Assembly: GCA_020205615.1 (NCBI GenBank)
Contig: CM035151.1
Coordinates: forward strand, 14,114,322 to 14,178,321
Length of the DNA: 64,000 bases
DNA from: Panax quinquefolius
Taxonomy: Eukaryota; Streptophyta; Magnoliopsida; Apiales; Araliaceae
Reading direction: 5' to 3'
The position numbers were made by a program, and so were the translations under genes. Of this stretch, positions 1-10,609 are shown piece by piece. The notes under the pieces are model-generated. The model saw only the letters and a list, made by a program, of their open reading frames with translations. It was not told the DNA's origin and searched no databases. Each line of letters opens with the position of its first letter. The first letter of the stretch is position 1.

Positions 1-348
1 ATTAGATAACATTATTGGTAATGTCTAGAAAGTTTTGTCTAAGGAGAGGTTTGGTCACCTAATCATTGCCGCAAGAAGGAGAAATTCTTATTGGAAAGCC
101 CCTCTTCCGGAACCGCTTAGTTGTCAATATTGTGATTCTCATAATATTATTTGTGAATAATTAATTATTGATTCATATGATGAGGAAAATATTGATTTTA
201 TGTGGATATAGATGGAGAAAATTTTAATGTGACAATTGTTGAAAATTGAAATTTTATCTTTTCTCGATAAAATAATTCATTTAAATATATTATTATATTT
301 TAATAATATAATAATGGTGATATTTTTACACGAATGTGGGATATATGA
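1..348 (+). mobile_element. Internal fragment of a D-type Tekay-like LTR
   Basis: This stretch aligns almost base for base with positions 54,417-54,765 inside the 5' LTR of element D. Both have the run from the 'aatgtctagaaag' and 'ggtttggtcacctaat' blocks through to 'aatgtgggatata'. The match stops exactly where element P starts. It is therefore the target into which P inserted; the remainder of that LTR is not seen in the window and may lie beyond the gap. Confidence 0.85.
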
Positions 349-950
349 TGAGACCCCCAGATTTTATCAATAAAGATTTAAATTTTGTCGAAATAATTTT
401 TAATATTATGGTGTGAATTTGAGATAATATTATAGTTGTGGGTAGTATTTATAAATTTTGCAAAAGTATGCAAGTGGTTATATTATATTCGATTGGTTAG
501 GGGAATATTCGGTTTAGCGAGGAATATTCGTATAATGCTGGTTCAATCATTGGTGGACCCCACAATGTAATTATTGTCGGATTGAGAAAACGACAAAAAT
601 ATTTTTATTGAAATAACGACGGAAGTTTTTACCGTTGATACTTGTTGAACTACTCTAAGTAGTAAAAAATACGATGTCATGTGTGGTCGCGTAGAAGCAC
701 ACCTGGTATTGATTATCGATGCTTATGTGAGAAGTCACCGGTTTGATTCCATTATTGTCGATTAATAATATGAATTATTATAGCGATAATGACGTTTTTG
801 TTTTATTTGTATTATTAACGTAATAAAAGCGAAACATCTTTTATATAAAAAATAGAATACTTTATTAAAGTTATTACATAAATAGAATATATTATATTTT
901 ATTATGATAGTGTTGCATAGTGTTTTTGCATAGTGTTTTGCATAGTGTTT
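349..950 (+). repeat. P first LTR, truncated at its 3' side
   Basis: The stretch starts with a degraded TGNGAGACCCC and matches the middle LTR from 3,346 for about 600 bp. It ends in the 'gcatagtgttt' repeats. At about 950 homology to the LTR stops and sequence homologous to P internal DNA (7,208 onward) begins. The LTR's TATA box, its 3' half, a primer site and gag-pol remnants are missing, so this is a deletion join. Confidence 0.8.
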
Positions 951-2014
951 TTGAATGTGGTCAAGACCTAGAGTTAGATCTATGAGTTACCTAACTAATT
1001 CAAGTGGAATTATTGGAAAAGGTGTTGTAGATTTTTGTGTGGACTGATTTTAGCAAAGGAGTGCAAAGCTTCAAAAACCAAAAAATTTCTTTGCCATGAT
1101 TTTAGAGGGGCTGTTTCGGCCACTTAAATTATGAGAAAAATTCTGGGTTTGTGGGACATGAAAGTATATGGTATAAAGTACCTCCTGTCCAAAAATGAGC
1201 TCATTCTGACTTAAAATGAGCAAGTTATGACTATTTCAATATTTAGGTTTTTCCGATTTAAAAACGCTATAACTGGAGTTCTATAACTCAGATGACCATG
1301 AAATTTAAACCGAAGCTCACGATAACATGTGTAAGGTCCTGCCAAGATTTGGGAATTTTGGAGTTAAACTTGAGGTAGCTAATTTCTTAAGGAATTAATT
1401 AGAAATTGATTTTTGAAAAATAGTAAATGAATTTTAAAAATTCGAGAAAATATATTTTCATCATGGGACTATATTATGCTAAATCTCAGAAAAAAAATAT
1501 TTTTGGGACTGATTTGGTATTTTTCATGAAAATAGTTTAATTACTGAACATATGAGTTAAATATGTTATGTGAAGTAACAAAGTTGAAAATAGGATTTTA
1601 TGGCTAGAGAATCCTATATAGAGTATATGCATATTTTTTTTTGAGGATTTGATAATTGGTGATGATATTTTATGAGTATGGCATTTTGAATGATTAAATG
1701 CATTATATGGTAAAGTCGTAAACAATTGAGATAAATTGTTTATAAATTTAAGAAGTGATTAAAATATTATTATAATATTAATGTTATTAGATTATGAGAT
1801 TATTAAGTGATTGATAACATGGGGATATTCTTGAATCTGGATAAATTATATTATAAATGTTTAATATTTATCCTTTATCTCATTTGATTGATTCTTTATA
1901 TCATTATCCTCGTGCTTATATTATGTTGAAAGTCATCTCGTGGCCTGTGAAGTGCGTAGATGGACTTGGTATGATTATGACCGAGGATTGTTCGGTATAA
2001 TCATAACCGTAGTA
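951..2014 (+). other. P internal non-coding region, left copy
   Basis: No coding domain is visible. Positions 951 to about 1,600 are repeated at 7,208-7,845 with short indels, and about 1,848-2,014 is repeated from 17,833. The segment about 1,605-1,845 is present only here, because element A's insertion site has lost it in the other copy. The last ~100 bp contain a TGATTATGA/TATAATCA inverted repeat that leads into the minisatellite. The region reads like LTR-derived U3/U5-type sequence rather than a gene. Confidence 0.6.
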
Positions 2015-2880
2015 AATGAATACACGATTATCTTTGGTAGTAGTGCGTGGATAATTGTGGTCGTGATACTAATGAATACACGATTATCTTTGGTAGTAGT
2101 GCATGGATAATTGTGGTCGTGATATTAATGAATACACAATTATCTTTGGTAGTAGTGCATGGATAATTGTGGTCGTGATACTAATGAATACACGATTATC
2201 TTTGGTAGTAGTGCATGGATAATTGTGGTCGTGATACTAATGAATACACAATTATCTTTAGTCGTAGTGCATGGATAATTGTGGTCGCGTGATCTTAATG
2301 AATACACAATTATCTTTGATCGTAGTGCATGGATAATTTGTGGTCGTGATACTAATGAATACACAATTATCTTTGGTAGTAGTGCATGGATAATTTGTGG
2401 TCGTGATACTTAATGAATACACAATTATCTTTGGTAGTAGTATGGATAATTTGTGGTCGTGATACTAAATGAATACACAATTATCTTTGGTAGTAGTGCA
2501 TGGATAATTTGTGGTCGTAATACTTAATGAATACACAATTATCTTTGGTAGTAGTGCATGGATAATTTGTGGTCGTGATATTAATGAATACACAATTATC
2601 TTTGGTAGTAGTGCATGGATAATTTGTGGTCGTGATATTAATGAATACACAATTATCTTTGGTAGTAGTGCATGGATAATTTGTGGTCGTGATATTAATG
2701 AATACACAATTATCTTTGGTAGTAGTGCATGGATAATTTGTGGTCGTGATACTAATGAATACACGATTATCTTTGGTAGTAGTGCATGGATAATTTGTGG
2801 TCGTGATATTAATGAATACACGATTATCTTTCGTAGTAGTGCATGGATAATTCGTGGTCGGATAATCTTAATGAATATCC
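2015..2880 (+). repeat. 57-bp minisatellite, about 15 units
   Basis: The unit begins aatgaatacac and recurs at 2,015, 2,071, 2,127, 2,183, 2,239, 2,297, 2,353, 2,412, 2,468, 2,526, 2,583, 2,640, 2,696, 2,753 and 2,810, giving a period of 56-58 bp. Each unit holds an AATTATC/GATAATT inverted repeat (for example 2,537-2,543 with 2,561-2,567) around a loop containing gtagtgc. The 57-bp period is divisible by three, so long open frames appear on both strands by chance of periodicity. A degenerate copy of the array lies at about 17,905-18,540. Confidence 0.95.
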
Positions 2881-3345
2881 TCGGCCCGTAGTGCGGGGAT
2901 AATTCGATGATGTGGATTAATTATTGAAATGAGTCTCAAAGAATGAAATATTAATTCATGGATGTGGTAAAAGTCATCTTTGGTAGTAGTGCATTGATAG
3001 ACTTGGTATGATTATGACCAAGGATTATTCGGTATAATCATGATCAGTAATTGAAAACACGAATATCCTTAGCCAAGAAGGTATGGATAATTCATGGTTG
3101 TGATACTATTGTCGAGTCTCGAAGATTATTGGTTTTATTAGCTTATATATCTTTGGCCCAGAGTGCAAAGATGAATTGTTAATAAATATCTTTGGCTGTA
3201 GTGCAAAGATGAATTGATATCTTTAGTAGGATTGCAAAGATGAACTTAATATTTTCAACGATAAAGGTATTCAAGGTATCCTCATCTCTTTATCATATCA
3301 GTATGCACTCCTAATTTCGAGGGAAATTCCATAAGGAGGGGAGAT
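2881..3345 (+). other. P internal 3' end with hairpin modules
   Basis: There is no gene here. It carries further inverted-repeat modules, including ATCTTTG at 3,188-3,194 with CAAAGAT at 3,204-3,210, and a tgattatga/tataatca pair near 3,008-3,045. It ends in 'atttcgaggg', the same sequence that precedes the polypurine tract in the autonomous elements, so it is the true 3' end of an internal region. Confidence 0.65.
3333..3344 (+). promoter_or_regulatory. Polypurine tract of P (left)
   Basis: The purine run aaggaggggaga lies immediately 5' of the TGTGAGACCCC LTR start. This is the expected plus-strand primer site for reverse transcription. Confidence 0.85.
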
Positions 3346-4076
3346 TGTGAGACCCCGTTTTTATCAATAAAGATTTAAATTTTGTCGAAATAATTTTTAA
3401 TATTATGGTGTGAATTTGAGATAATATTATAGTTGTGGGTAGTATTTATAAATTTTGCAAAGTATGCAAGTGGTTATATTATATTCGATTGGTCTGGGAA
3501 TATTCGGTTTAGCGAGGAATATTCGTATAACTGTTCAATCATTGGTGGACCCCACAATGTAATTATTGTTTGATTGAGAAAACGATAAAAATATTTTATT
3601 GAAATAACGACGGAAGTTTTACCGCTGATAATCGCTGAACTACTTTCGGTAGTAAAAGTACAATGTACGTGTGGTTGCGTAAGTAGCATACACCAGTATT
3701 GATTATCGATGCTTATGTGAGAAGTCACTCATTTGATTCCATTATCACGATTAATAATATGAATTATTATAATGATAATGACGCTTTTGTTTTATTTGTA
3801 TTATTAACGTAATAAAATGTAAACATCTTTTATATAAAATAGAATACTTTATTAAAGTTATTCTATAAATAGAATATATTATATTTTATTATAAAGCATA
3901 GTGTTGCATAGTGTTTTGCATAGTGTTGTTGCATAGTGTTTGCATAGTAAAATGTTTTTATATAAATAGAATATATTATATTTTATTTAAAAGATTTTTC
4001 TTTAAATATGGACCGTCGATTAAAGTAAATCAATCTGAACTGCTTCATGGATTAATTACTATGCATTCCATTTTCC

Positions 4077-4085
4077 TATAAATAA
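4077..4085 (+). promoter_or_regulatory. TATA box of P middle LTR
   Basis: TATAAATAA in a cctataaata context, conserved in position with the TATAAATAG boxes of the other LTRs in the window. Transcription presumably starts about 30 bp downstream. Confidence 0.7.
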
Positions 4086-4311
4086 AGCTCATTCCTTCAT
4101 TATTTTCTTACGAATTCATTGAAACTCTGTAGAGAAAATTATAGAAAGAAGCTATAGAGAGAAAATTATAGAAAGAAGAAGAGTATTCTCGCTACTTCAC
4201 TACTTCTATATTCATTTCTTTACTTGGTAGGGGTGTTATTCTTTCTTCTTCGAAGAGAACTTCATTATTCCATTCACTATTATTCTGCTGGAATAACTCG
4301 TAAAAGTGGCA

Positions 4312-4760
4312 TACCCTATACATAACCTCAGATATGCCAGACACCCTATACTTGGTGAAATCCTTATGTTATTCCATTGCTTATTATTCTGTTGGAATAA
4401 CCTGTATACGCGGCATACCCTATACTTGGTGAAATCCTTATGTTATTCCATTGCTTATTATTCTGTTGGAATAACCTGTATACGCGGTTTACCCTATACT
4501 TGGTGACATTCTTCTATTATTCTGTTGGAACATCCTGCTCATGTGTTTTTACACCGGACCGGTTCCGCTCTTTTATTATTCTCGTTGGAACATCCTCGCT
4601 CGTGTTTTACACCGACCGGTTCCGCTTCTTTATCATTCTCGTTGGAATATCCTATCTCGTGTGTTTTACACCGGATCCGTTCCATCTTTATTATTCTGTT
4701 GGAACATCCTCGTCGATGTGAATTTCACCCGACCTCGTTCCGTTATTATTATTATTGCTG
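4312..4760 (+). repeat. Hypervariable tandem region inside P LTR
   Basis: A 74-bp unit with cataccctatacttggtg is repeated around 4,340-4,500. It is followed by four ~60-bp units sharing ttattattctgttggaa and ttttacaccgg..ccggttccg. The corresponding region of the right P LTR (19,970-20,400) and of B's LTRs has different unit numbers, which shows that this part of the LTR expands and contracts. Confidence 0.8.
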
Positions 4761-5823
4761 AATAACTCGCTCATGCGCGGGCACCGCATGCACGGTGATT
4801 TCTTTTGTTATTCCATTCTTTATTATACCCAGTTGGTTAAAACTTTGACTTCTATACTCCATGAAATTAGTAGAATATCCTTGATATTTGCGCTTTCATC
4901 CAAAGATCTTTCATGGAAATATTCTTCCGATCATTCTTGAATTTTACTCTACGAATCAAGATCATGTTGACAATTTGACGTTAATAATTCATGGATTAAA
5001 TAATTCTTGAACTTGTTTTATTGAATTATTATGTCATTGTCATCATCCTCATGTTATATTATGTTATCTTTGGCTTACGTGCATAGATGAACTTAGTATG
5101 ATTATGACCAGATCATTCATAATCATGACTTGATATAAATGATGTGACAAAAGTCCTCAAATGGGCACTGTGAATGCAAAGGATGGATAGTTTTGGTATG
5201 ATTATGACCGGGGTGATTCGTATATAGTCATGACCATTGATAATTTGATGAAAATCCTTGACCGTGTGTAGTGCGTGGATGATTAGATGTGGTGGTTTAT
5301 TATTGTCGAGTCTCAAATGATAAAAATTGATGAAAACCTTTTAAAACCTAAAAGATAGTAGACTTTATTCTCTACTGACTCTTTTAATGGATTGCTTATT
5401 CATTGCAGCTTAAACCGGTTGTCTATTGTATTTTATCGCTTTAACATCGTTGAAGGCTAATGATAATTTATTCTCGCATTATCTTAGTCATAATATTTCT
5501 TCTCGGGCTAGTTGAGCTCACCTTTTTTTCACCGTTTTCTTCTGTGAAATGAGAACATAAATTGGACGAGTCGGGAACGTAAGTAATGGTCCGTAGGATA
5601 GCATTAGTAGTCCTCACTATTCGTGAAATAGTGTGATAATAGTTGTAATGAGGACTCCTTTTGAGTTTGTATAATATCTAGTAGACAATATTTGTATTCA
5701 AACTCACGCTTTATGTCGATTGTATACCTACGCTTATATTAGTAAGTTGTATTTGAATTTATGTACCATGTAAGTGGCGACCCAAGATGGGTGACGATAC
5801 CTAATTTTGGGGCGTTATACGGT

Positions 5824-5840
5824 TGGTATCGAGCTTAGGA
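5824..5840 (+). promoter_or_regulatory. Primer binding site of P (tRNA-iMet type)
   Basis: tggtatcgagcttagg lies 4 bp after the LTR end. The usual plant initiator-Met site is TGGTATCAGAGC, and here the A of CAG is missing. The same one-base loss occurs in C and D, so it is either a family variant or a recurrent consensus error. Confidence 0.75.
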
Positions 5841-5989
5841 TATGATCCCCGGCTAAGATGTGAGAATAGTACTAGGAGGGAGAGACGAAAATCCTTTCGC
5901 TAGTATGACCTACCTAAGTTTATTTGGTATTTGATTGGTCGGTCAGAGTATAGTGATAATATGTTGCATGTTAATTAACCCTTGTTTTG

Positions 5990-7030
5990 TGACAGTGTTT
6001 GTATTTAGATGTTGTGAATAGGGCTCGGTTATTGGAGCGCGATAATGAGTCACTTCAACCAAAAGGTAACGACCAACAACACGATAATAATCATAATACC
6101 GTGATAATTACCATCTAACAATGATGACCATCGTGGGAGAAATTATCATGCCAAGAATGGTAACCACTTCGGTGGTAATCATGGCCAAGATAATAGAAGT
6201 GGAAATTTCAAGAAGAGAAGGTCATTTAGCTCAATTTTGTCGTGCACCAAAGTCAAGTCCAATTTGGGGCGGTGGCACCAAAGGCGGATACTGGATAAAA
6301 CAAAGTCGGTGGTTTTCATGAAGAGCGTTTTTTTTAATGACTTCTTAAAAAGCAAGTGACTCGAACGAAGTTAGCACGGGTTAGTTAATTATAAATTCTT
6401 GTGAAGTCTATACCTTATAAGATACCGGTTCTACCCATTATTTGACTCCGGAGAAGTTAGACTTTAACTTATTGGTTGAAACTTCGTTGGGAGAAACCTT
6501 CGTTACCTCCACTGTTTATTAATCTTGTTGTTTCAAATAAACACTTTCACGTTACCTGTCGATATTATCTCTTTGAAAATATTTGCTTTTGATGGTATTT
6601 TAGGAATCAATTGGTTAACTACTCATCATTCTTTTCGTAAGGTTGTTAGCTTTTATATTCATAACCAAACTACTAAAGTCAATTATTGTCATATCAAGCC
6701 ATAAGTAAAGATCCCCAAACCTTTCGTTGTTGACTTCCTTGTGTGGAATGCACCGAAGCCGGACTTTCTCAGAGGCGACATCGTGAATGAAGATGGCAAG
6801 TTTATAGGTATCATTGTGAGGTGCTATCTAGGTTAAGGGATAGAAGTCACAGCTTGGTATCAAACGTCTATCCAAGTCTTGGATGAGAGTCACAGTTTTG
6901 AATGATATTTCTATTATTAATAAATTTCCAAGTATTCTTGAAGACTTCTTAGCCTACTTAGAGCGTGAAATCGAATTTTGAATGATATTTTCTAAACCCT
7001 TAAATATTTCTTCAATAAATTTCGTACGGC
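5990..7030 (+). pseudogene. Gag zinc-knuckle and protease remnants of P
   Basis: After the primer site the sequence follows the other elements to about 5,995. It then jumps to the end of the capsid region (the 'gggctcggttattggagcg' block), so most of the gag capsid is deleted. A broken knuckle with GHLAQFC is read at about 6,219-6,243. Protease follows with DTGSTHY from 6,421 and ILGINWLTTHH near 6,600. About 6,900-6,990 still resembles the linker before reverse transcriptase, but the catalytic palm is missing and nothing of RNase H or integrase follows. Frames shift repeatedly. It cannot make retrotransposition proteins and would depend on a relative. Confidence 0.75.
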
Positions 7031-7207
7031 GTATGATGAAAAGTCATCATAAAAGCATTGGACTAATGAAAATCATGGGTATTCGTGGTATTAGTAAGTT
7101 TTTGATGAGCGTTGAAAAAACATGAATTTCTTAAAAATCACAAAGAGTTGAAAATCAGATTTTGGTGAAAAACGAACATGAAATTCAATAGACTCCTATT
7201 ATATTTT

Positions 7208-7845
7208 GAATTTTTGAATGTGGTCAAGACCTATTAGATCTATGAGTTACCTAACTAATTCAAGTGGAATTATTGAAAAGGTGTTGTAGATTTTTGTGGA
7301 CTTTTTGAAAGGAGTGCAAAGTCAAAAACCAAAAAATAAATTTTAGAGGGCTGTTTCGGCCACTTAAATTATGAAAAAATTCTGGGTTTTGGGACATGAA
7401 AGTATATGGTATAAAGTACCTCCTGTCCAAAAATGAGCTTTATGATTAAAATGAGCAAGTTATGACTATTTCAATATTTAGGTTTTTCCATTTAAAACGC
7501 TATAATCTGGAGTTCTATAACTCCGATGACCATGAAATTTAAACTGGAAGCTCATATATAACATGTGTAAGGTCCTGCCAGATTTGGGAATTTTGGAGTT
7601 AAACTTGAGGTAGCTAATTTCTTAAGGAATTAATTAGAAATTGATTTTTTGAAAAATAGTAAATGAATTTTAAAAATTCGAGAAAAATATATTTTCATCA
7701 TGGGACTATATTATGCTAAATCTCTAAAAAAGAAATATTTTTGGGACCTGATTTGGTATTTTTCATGAAAATAGTTTAGTTATTTATACGAGTTAAATAT
7801 GTTATGTGAAGTAACAAAGTTGAAAATAGGATTTTTGAGAAATAA
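7208..7845 (+). repeat. P internal non-coding region, right copy
   Basis: A direct repeat of about 951-1,605, very similar apart from scattered short indels. It ends where element A's 5' LTR starts. Its presence after the pol remnant here shows the original order: protease remnant, this block, minisatellite, polypurine tract. Confidence 0.85.
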
Positions 7846-7897
7846 TGGGACCTCGAAATAAATACGCAAATATTTCAAAATAAGCAAGTGGTTATAA

Positions 7898-7963
7898 AAT
7901 ATTCATTTTTGTTTGGGAATATTCGTTTGGTCGTGGAATATTCAGATCGCTTTGTGAATATTC
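7898..7963 (+). promoter_or_regulatory. Phased GAATATTC palindrome array
   Basis: GAATATTC occurs at 7,917-7,924, 7,936-7,943 and 7,956-7,963, with a partial AATATTC at 7,898. The spacing is 19-20 bp, about two helical turns. The palindrome fits the heat-shock element core GAAnnTTC. The array recurs at the same place in all Tekay-like LTRs here. Whether heat-shock factors bind it is inference. Confidence 0.5.
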
Positions 7964-8976
7964 GTATTTACTACACCGCAGCCCCATGTGGGGGCCCCAT
8001 AACTAAAAGCGATTGATGAAGAAAACGACAAATATAAGTCAAGTTAAAAATAACTACAGAAGTTGTTACCGCTAAGACCATTGAATACCCTGGTTAAAAT
8101 ACAAGAATACGCGCGGTCGCAAAGAGAAGACACCTGTGATTGCATGAGATTGTCAATTATCGATCCTTACGTAAGAAGGCACTACTCAATAATTTTCACA
8201 AAGAGTTACCGCTCAATATTTTATTTTATCGATTCAATAATCATCATATTGATATTTTATATTATCATTGTTGTTCAATAATTGTCACCGCATTTATCTC
8301 CATTATCGATCAATAATTCATATTATTTGAATAATATTATTAGATAAAGATTATTGGCAATGTCTAGAAAGTTCTCACAAGGAGAGGTTTGGTCACCTAA
8401 TCATGCCACCAAGAAGGAGAAATCCTTATCTGAAAGCCCCTCTTCCTGAAACTACCGTCATTATAATCAGGATTCTCAGTAATATTATTTGTGAATAATT
8501 AATTATTGATTCATATGATAAAGAAATATTTATTTTATGTGGATATAAATGATGGATTTATTTATGTGGTTATAAATGAAGAAATTATTGTTGAGGTGTT
8601 TTATCAAGATTTTTTTACCGTATCGAGGTATTAAAATTAAATCGTGGGTTTTGAGATATATCATGGGGTTATAATTTTTAATCCGACCGCTGATTGTGGT
8701 AATTTTGGGTATGTTATACATACATAAGTTGAGTATATGTCCACAAATTTTGAACCGTTAAAAATGCACGAATGATTTGTTATGAATTTTAAGAGGTGTC
8801 TGATTCTTAAATTAGGGTTATAATTGATTTTGGTGGAAAATTTAGAATTGAGGGCCCCACTTGTGGTTGGTGAAGAAATGTGCTGAATTTTATTTCAAAT
8901 GTGGTGGGTGGCAATAGTAGTAGTAAAGCCATCGTGTAAAGAAAGTCAAGTCTGCTTTTACAAGCTAACATTTTCC

Positions 8977-8985
8977 TATAAATAG
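8977..8985 (+). promoter_or_regulatory. TATA box of A 5' LTR
   Basis: TATAAATAG in the context tcctataaatagagg, also found at 16,383 in the 3' LTR. It marks the likely U3/R boundary about 30 bp downstream. Confidence 0.75.
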
Positions 8986-9254
8986 AGGGCTGTTAGAATT
9001 GAAAATCACACCGTAAACAAAGTTTTCTCTTTCTCTATATTATCGAGCGATTTTGTGAGTATTTAGATACTTTGAGAGTTGTTGCTCAAGATAAGTTTCA
9101 TTCAAAGATCACTTCCGACCTTTCCTTCCGGCAAATCGATTCTTCGAGGTAAGTGGATATTATTTTTTTCAGAATGATATTATTTCTTCAATATCATTAC
9201 GTCAAATGTCGATCCGAAGTTTTATCAAATTTGGAACTTTTTCATGCTCAAGTT

Positions 9255-9470
9255 ACTATTCATGAGTTACTATTCACGAAGTTACTATTCATGAAGTTAC
9301 TATTCACGAAGTTACTATTCACGAGTACTATTCACGAAGCGCGAAAATGTTTTTTTGTGGAATTTCTATCTTTCGGTGTTTGAGTTACTATTCACGATAT
9401 ACTTGAACTATTCACGATACTAAGACTATTCACGATACTCAAGACTATTCACGATACTAAAGACTATTCA
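9255..9470 (+). repeat. TACTATTCAC short tandem array in A LTR
   Basis: About a dozen copies of gttactattcacgaa, tactattcatga and gactattcacgat in 15-20 bp steps, interrupted by a ~60-bp insertion. The same array is in the A 3' LTR (16,665-16,860), in C (30,090-30,290 and 37,505-37,700) and in D (55,490-55,660). It lies downstream of the TATA box, so it should be in the transcript leader. Confidence 0.8.
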
Positions 9471-9704
9471 CCAAAAATAAAATTTCTTCTTTTCATCCAA
9501 AATATCTATTCTGGATACTAGCTTTGATCAGATCCATGTTTTGATCATTCTCGAATTTTACACCACTACGATTATTTTTGAGGTATTGTTGACATGGATA
9601 AAACAAAGTACGAATCATTAATCCTTAATCCTTGTCATTTTGTTTCAATCGGATTCGCTTTTTAAAAATATTTTCATCATCCTCACCTTAAATGATGATA
9701 TTAT

Positions 9705-9905
9705 TGAATATCTTCGCCCGTAAGTAAAGATGAATGATTTCAAGAATATCTTCGCCTGTAGTGCAAAGATGAACAGTGTGTTGAGATGAATACGACTGAT
9801 CGATTAATATCTTTGGCCTCAGAGTGCAAAGATGAACAGTGTTTAAATGAATACGACTAATCGATGAATATCTTCGCCTTGTAGTGCAAAAAGATGAATA
9901 TTTGA
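9705..9905 (+). repeat. ATCTTTG/CAAAGAT hairpin repeats in A LTR
   Basis: Three to four ~65-bp units each contain atcttTgg...gtgcaaagatga. In the clearest, ATCTTTG at 9,809-9,815 pairs with CAAAGAT at 9,827-9,833. Other units carry spelling changes such as tcgccc for tggccc. The same modules occur in the A 3' LTR at about 17,100-17,300. Confidence 0.75.
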
Positions 9906-10441
9906 TTCGAGATGAATATCGATTGATGTTACAGGATAAAATATAGATGATGATGACTTTTTAAATTCATAGATTATAGTAGATTTCATTCTCTACGAAC
10001 TCTTCTAATGAATTATTATTTCACATGAATATCGATCTCAAAATTTGTTGTCTATCAGATTCTATTAAATTTTTCCTCGTTGAAGACTAACGATAATTTG
10101 TCAGATATTATCTTAGTCATAATATTCTTTATCGAGCTAGTTGAGCTCACCCTTTTCCTTTTTGTTCCATTCTTCTCGTGAGGCGAGAATATACGAGTAC
10201 GAAGCCTGGGTATGGAATGAAGGTTTTAGAAAGGATTGTTTAGTAGTCCTCACCATTTTTGTAAAATAATGTATCAATAAATGTGATGAGGATTTATTTG
10301 AGTATAAATATTGTCTGTAAGATAATATTTGTATTTAAACTCACAGCTTTTCATCAGTAATAATAAAAGTTGTAGTTGCTTTCGCATCACGTATCGACAA
10401 CTCGTAATGGGTGATGTATACCTATTTTGGGGGCCACAAAC

Positions 10442-10458
10442 TGGGTATCGTAGCTAGG
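10442..10458 (+). promoter_or_regulatory. Degraded primer binding site of A
   Basis: tgggtatcgtagctagg, a damaged version of the tggtatcgagcttagg site seen in C and D, directly after the LTR end. Confidence 0.6.
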
Positions 10459-10609
10459 ATACGATCTCCATGAGATCGGGAATAGAACTAGAGGGGGAGA
10501 CGAGTAAATCCTTCGCTAAAGGTGTCCTACCTAAGCTTATTTGTTAGTTGGTCAAGATATAGGATATTATGTGATATATCGATTTCCTTAATTAACCCTT
10601 GTTTTATGA

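Larger units (their letters stand above)
3346..5819 (+). repeat. P middle LTR (2.47 kb)
   Basis: It starts TGTGAGACCCC after a polypurine tract and ends at ggggcgttata, just before a primer binding site. It therefore serves both as 3' LTR of the left unit and 5' LTR of the right unit. It contains GAATATTC palindromes near 3,498-3,525 and a TATA box at 4,077. An internal tandem region at about 4,312-4,760 has two near-perfect 74-bp units (cataccctatacttggtg...), then four ~60-bp units each containing ttattattctgttggaa. Short inverted-repeat modules occur near 5,060-5,290. Confidence 0.9.
7846..10438 (+). repeat. A 5' LTR
   Basis: It starts tgggacctcg and ends gggccaca before the primer site. 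Compared with the 3' LTR it lacks roughly 85 bp just after the start (the aaaaggaatttcc block). It contains the phased GAATATTC array, a TATA box at 8,977, a tandem TACTATTCAC array at about 9,255-9,470 and ATCTTTG hairpins at about 9,705-9,900. Confidence 0.9.

Noticed and set aside
2015..2880. CRISPR-like array
   Set aside because: Units are contiguous without unique spacers and the context is a eukaryotic retrotransposon.
2465..2891. Long open frames on both strands (118 and 126 residues) with 19-residue repeats
   Set aside because: They are produced by the 57-bp minisatellite period, which is a multiple of three. There is no start context, no known domain, and the other copy of the array is not open.
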